Origin: Desulfovibrionaceae bacterium
Lineage (GTDB): Bacteria > Desulfobacterota > Desulfovibrionia > Desulfovibrionales > Desulfovibrionaceae
Direction: 5' to 3'
DNA length: 64,000 nt
Assembly: GCA_009783025.1 (NCBI GenBank)
Contig: WRHY01000002.1
Coordinates: 62,001 to 126,000, forward strand
Shown: positions 62,777 through 64,000 of the stretch, in pieces
Position numbering within the stretch: the first letter of the stretch is position 1
Layout: each line of letters opens with the position of its first letter
The notes under the pieces: model-generated
Seen by the model: only the letters and a program-made list of their open reading frames with translations
Database searches by the model: none
Told to the model about the DNA's origin: nothing
Translations under genes and position numbers: made by a program

Positions 62777-64000
62777 ATGTCCACTACCCACAATTTCACT
62801 ACTCCCGAAGCGCTGGCGGAACTTGCTGAAAGCCCCTACACCGGGGTTTTTGAAATGCTGCATACCGGGATAGCCATACTTTCCGCCGGCGGCGATTTTC
62901 TTTACGTCAACAAGGCATTCCTGGAGATGTTCAATCTCCCCGGAGATATCGTCGGCAAGCACGTTTCAGAGTATTTTCTGACCGCCGAACAGGGCGTCAT
63001 GGCCACCATCCGCACCCGTAAGCTGACTCTCTGCTCGAGTGTCACCAAAGATAACGTCCAAGGTGTTTCCTTCAGGTATCCCATACTGGACGCCAATGGT
63101 GAACTCGTCGGCGTCACCATAGAAAGCATTTCCACCAAGCTTGGTGAAGGCAAGCTGCTTTCCCTGTTGGACACGGTGCGCAACCTGGAGGAGCAGGCCG
63201 ACTATTTTGAGCGTAAGTCCCATAAAAAACATGGGATGCTCAGTACGTTCGAGAGCATTGTCGGAGAGTCCGAATCCATGCAGGCCATGAAAAAGCGCGG
63301 CAGACGCTTTGCCCGCAGCATAGAGCCGATTCTGTTGTTCGGGGAGAGCGGCACGGGCAAGGAGCTGATCGCTCAGGCCCTGCACGCGGCAAGCGAGCGC
63401 GCGTCCAAGCCTTTTGTTACGGTCAACTGCGCGGCCTTGCCGCATGAGCTTATGGAGTCCGAACTCTTCGGCTATGAGGCCGGAGCATTCACGGGCGCTA
63501 AGTCCGGAGGCATGAAGGGAAAATTTGAACTTGCGGATAACGGTACGATTTTTCTTGATGAAATCGCTGAGTTGCCTCTGCCCATGCAGGCCAAGCTGCT
63601 GCGCGTGCTGGAGAGCGGAGAAATACAGAAAATCGCTCATCCCGGCCGCCTGCATTCGGATTTCCGCCTGATTGCCGCAACCAACAAAAACTTGGCCGAA
63701 CAGGTGAAGAACGGGAGCTTCCGGGAAGACTTGTACCACAGGCTGAACATCCTGGAACTGACCATTCCTCCTCTGCGCGATCGCATCAGCGATATTCCGC
63801 TCCTGACCCGCTATTTTATCGAACAGAGCCTCGGACACAAGCGGGCCCGTGAGATACACATTTCCAACGAGCTATACCGCGTGTTCGGCCTCTACCCTTG
63901 GCGCGGCAACATTCGTGAACTGAAGAACGTACTGACCTTCGCCCTGTATAACCTGGAGGGCGACGGCGATATTCTGAACATCAATCACTTACCGGATCGT
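62777..64000 (+). CDS. Sigma-54-dependent regulator with PAS domain (GRE module), partial
   Basis: At least 408 residues, open at the right edge of the window. Start ATG 62777 after AGGAA. N-terminal PAS (residues about 18-125, [29 protein letters not shown]) and AAA+ domain (about 160 onward) with [49 protein letters not shown] and [11 protein letters not shown]. No receiver. The C-terminal DNA-binding part lies outside. It is divergent from the GRE gene and close to the shared palindromes, so it is the likely activator of both GRE-module operons in response to a PAS ligand. Confidence 0.9.
   Translation, partial: MSTTHNFTTPEALAELAESPYTGVFEMLHTGIAILSAGGDFLYVNKAFLEMFNLPGDIVGKHVSEYFLTAEQGVMATIRTRKLTLCSSVTKDNVQGVSFRYPILDANGELVGVTIESISTKLGEGKLLSLLDTVRNLEEQADYFERKSHKKHGMLSTFESIVGESESMQAMKKRGRRFARSIEPILLFGESGTGKELIAQALHAASERASKPFVTVNCAALPHELMESELFGYEAGAFTGAKSGGMKGKFELADNGTIFLDEIAELPLPMQAKLLRVLESGEIQKIAHPGRLHSDFRLIAATNKNLAEQVKNGSFREDLYHRLNILELTIPPLRDRISDIPLLTRYFIEQSLGHKRAREIHISNELYRVFGLYPWRGNIRELKNVLTFALYNLEGDGDILNINHLPDR

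Overview
The window looks like part of the chromosome of an anaerobic, sulfonate-using Desulfovibrionaceae bacterium of the Bilophila/Desulfovibrio type. The signs are a taurine:pyruvate aminotransferase next to an alanine dehydrogenase, three complete TRAP transporters, a glycyl radical enzyme (GRE) with its radical-SAM activase, ferredoxin-dependent 2-oxoacid oxidation, sigma-54 enhancer-binding regulators and an apparent selenoprotein. No rRNA, tRNA, CRISPR array or intact insertion sequence was recognised. All identifications come from reading the sequence; no database was searched.

Layout. 1-5 kb: an EF-hand protein, a BaeSR-like two-component system, an EmrA-like adaptor and its MarR regulator. 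5-11 kb: a glycosyltransferase, sbcDC and a RelE/HigB-type toxin-antitoxin pair. 11-14 kb: a TRAP transporter (PQM) behind a Trp-rich leader peptide and terminator. 14-20 kb: a lipase-like hydrolase, an AT-rich Fic/VbhA toxin-antitoxin pair, an LppC-like lipoprotein and a von Willebrand A protein. 20-29 kb: glpFK, mgtE, nadCAB and a DedA-like protein. 29-32 kb: an AT-rich DUF262 / AAA-ATPase / unknown-protein operon that looks like a defence system. 32-35 kb: a Na+/solute symporter behind a leader peptide with four consecutive Tyr codons and a terminator, then a metallophosphoesterase. 35-41 kb: a GntR regulator, a four-subunit 2-oxoacid:ferredoxin oxidoreductase and sucCD. 41-49 kb: a taurine module (ald, tpa, a sigma-54 regulator, TRAP QMP). 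49-64 kb: a GRE module.

The GRE module is the most novel part. A divergent GRE (59920-62373) heads an operon with two small HesB/IscA-like proteins and a TPR protein. The second HesB-like gene is interrupted by an in-frame TGA in a Cys-Gly-Gly-TGA context, and the frame continues on both sides in close alignment with its neighbour, so it is best read as a selenoprotein. The GRE has Gly where the eliminase-type GREs carry a catalytic Glu two residues after the thiyl cysteine. The activase, a Tat-exported TRAP binding protein, TRAP QM, an MFS carrier and a chemoreceptor lie 4-13 kb away on the other strand. The GRE promoter and the activase promoter both have a -24/-12 sigma-54 site and the same upstream palindrome (TGTAC-N8-GTACA), and a sigma-54 activator gene starts right beside the GRE promoter. 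This links the two halves into one regulon for uptake and radical cleavage of an unidentified substrate.

Two transporter operons appear to be controlled by ribosome-mediated attenuation, one by tryptophan and one by tyrosine. At least four families of short palindromic intergenic repeats are present. One, with 20-bp terminal inverted repeats, has become the coding 3' end of sbcC.
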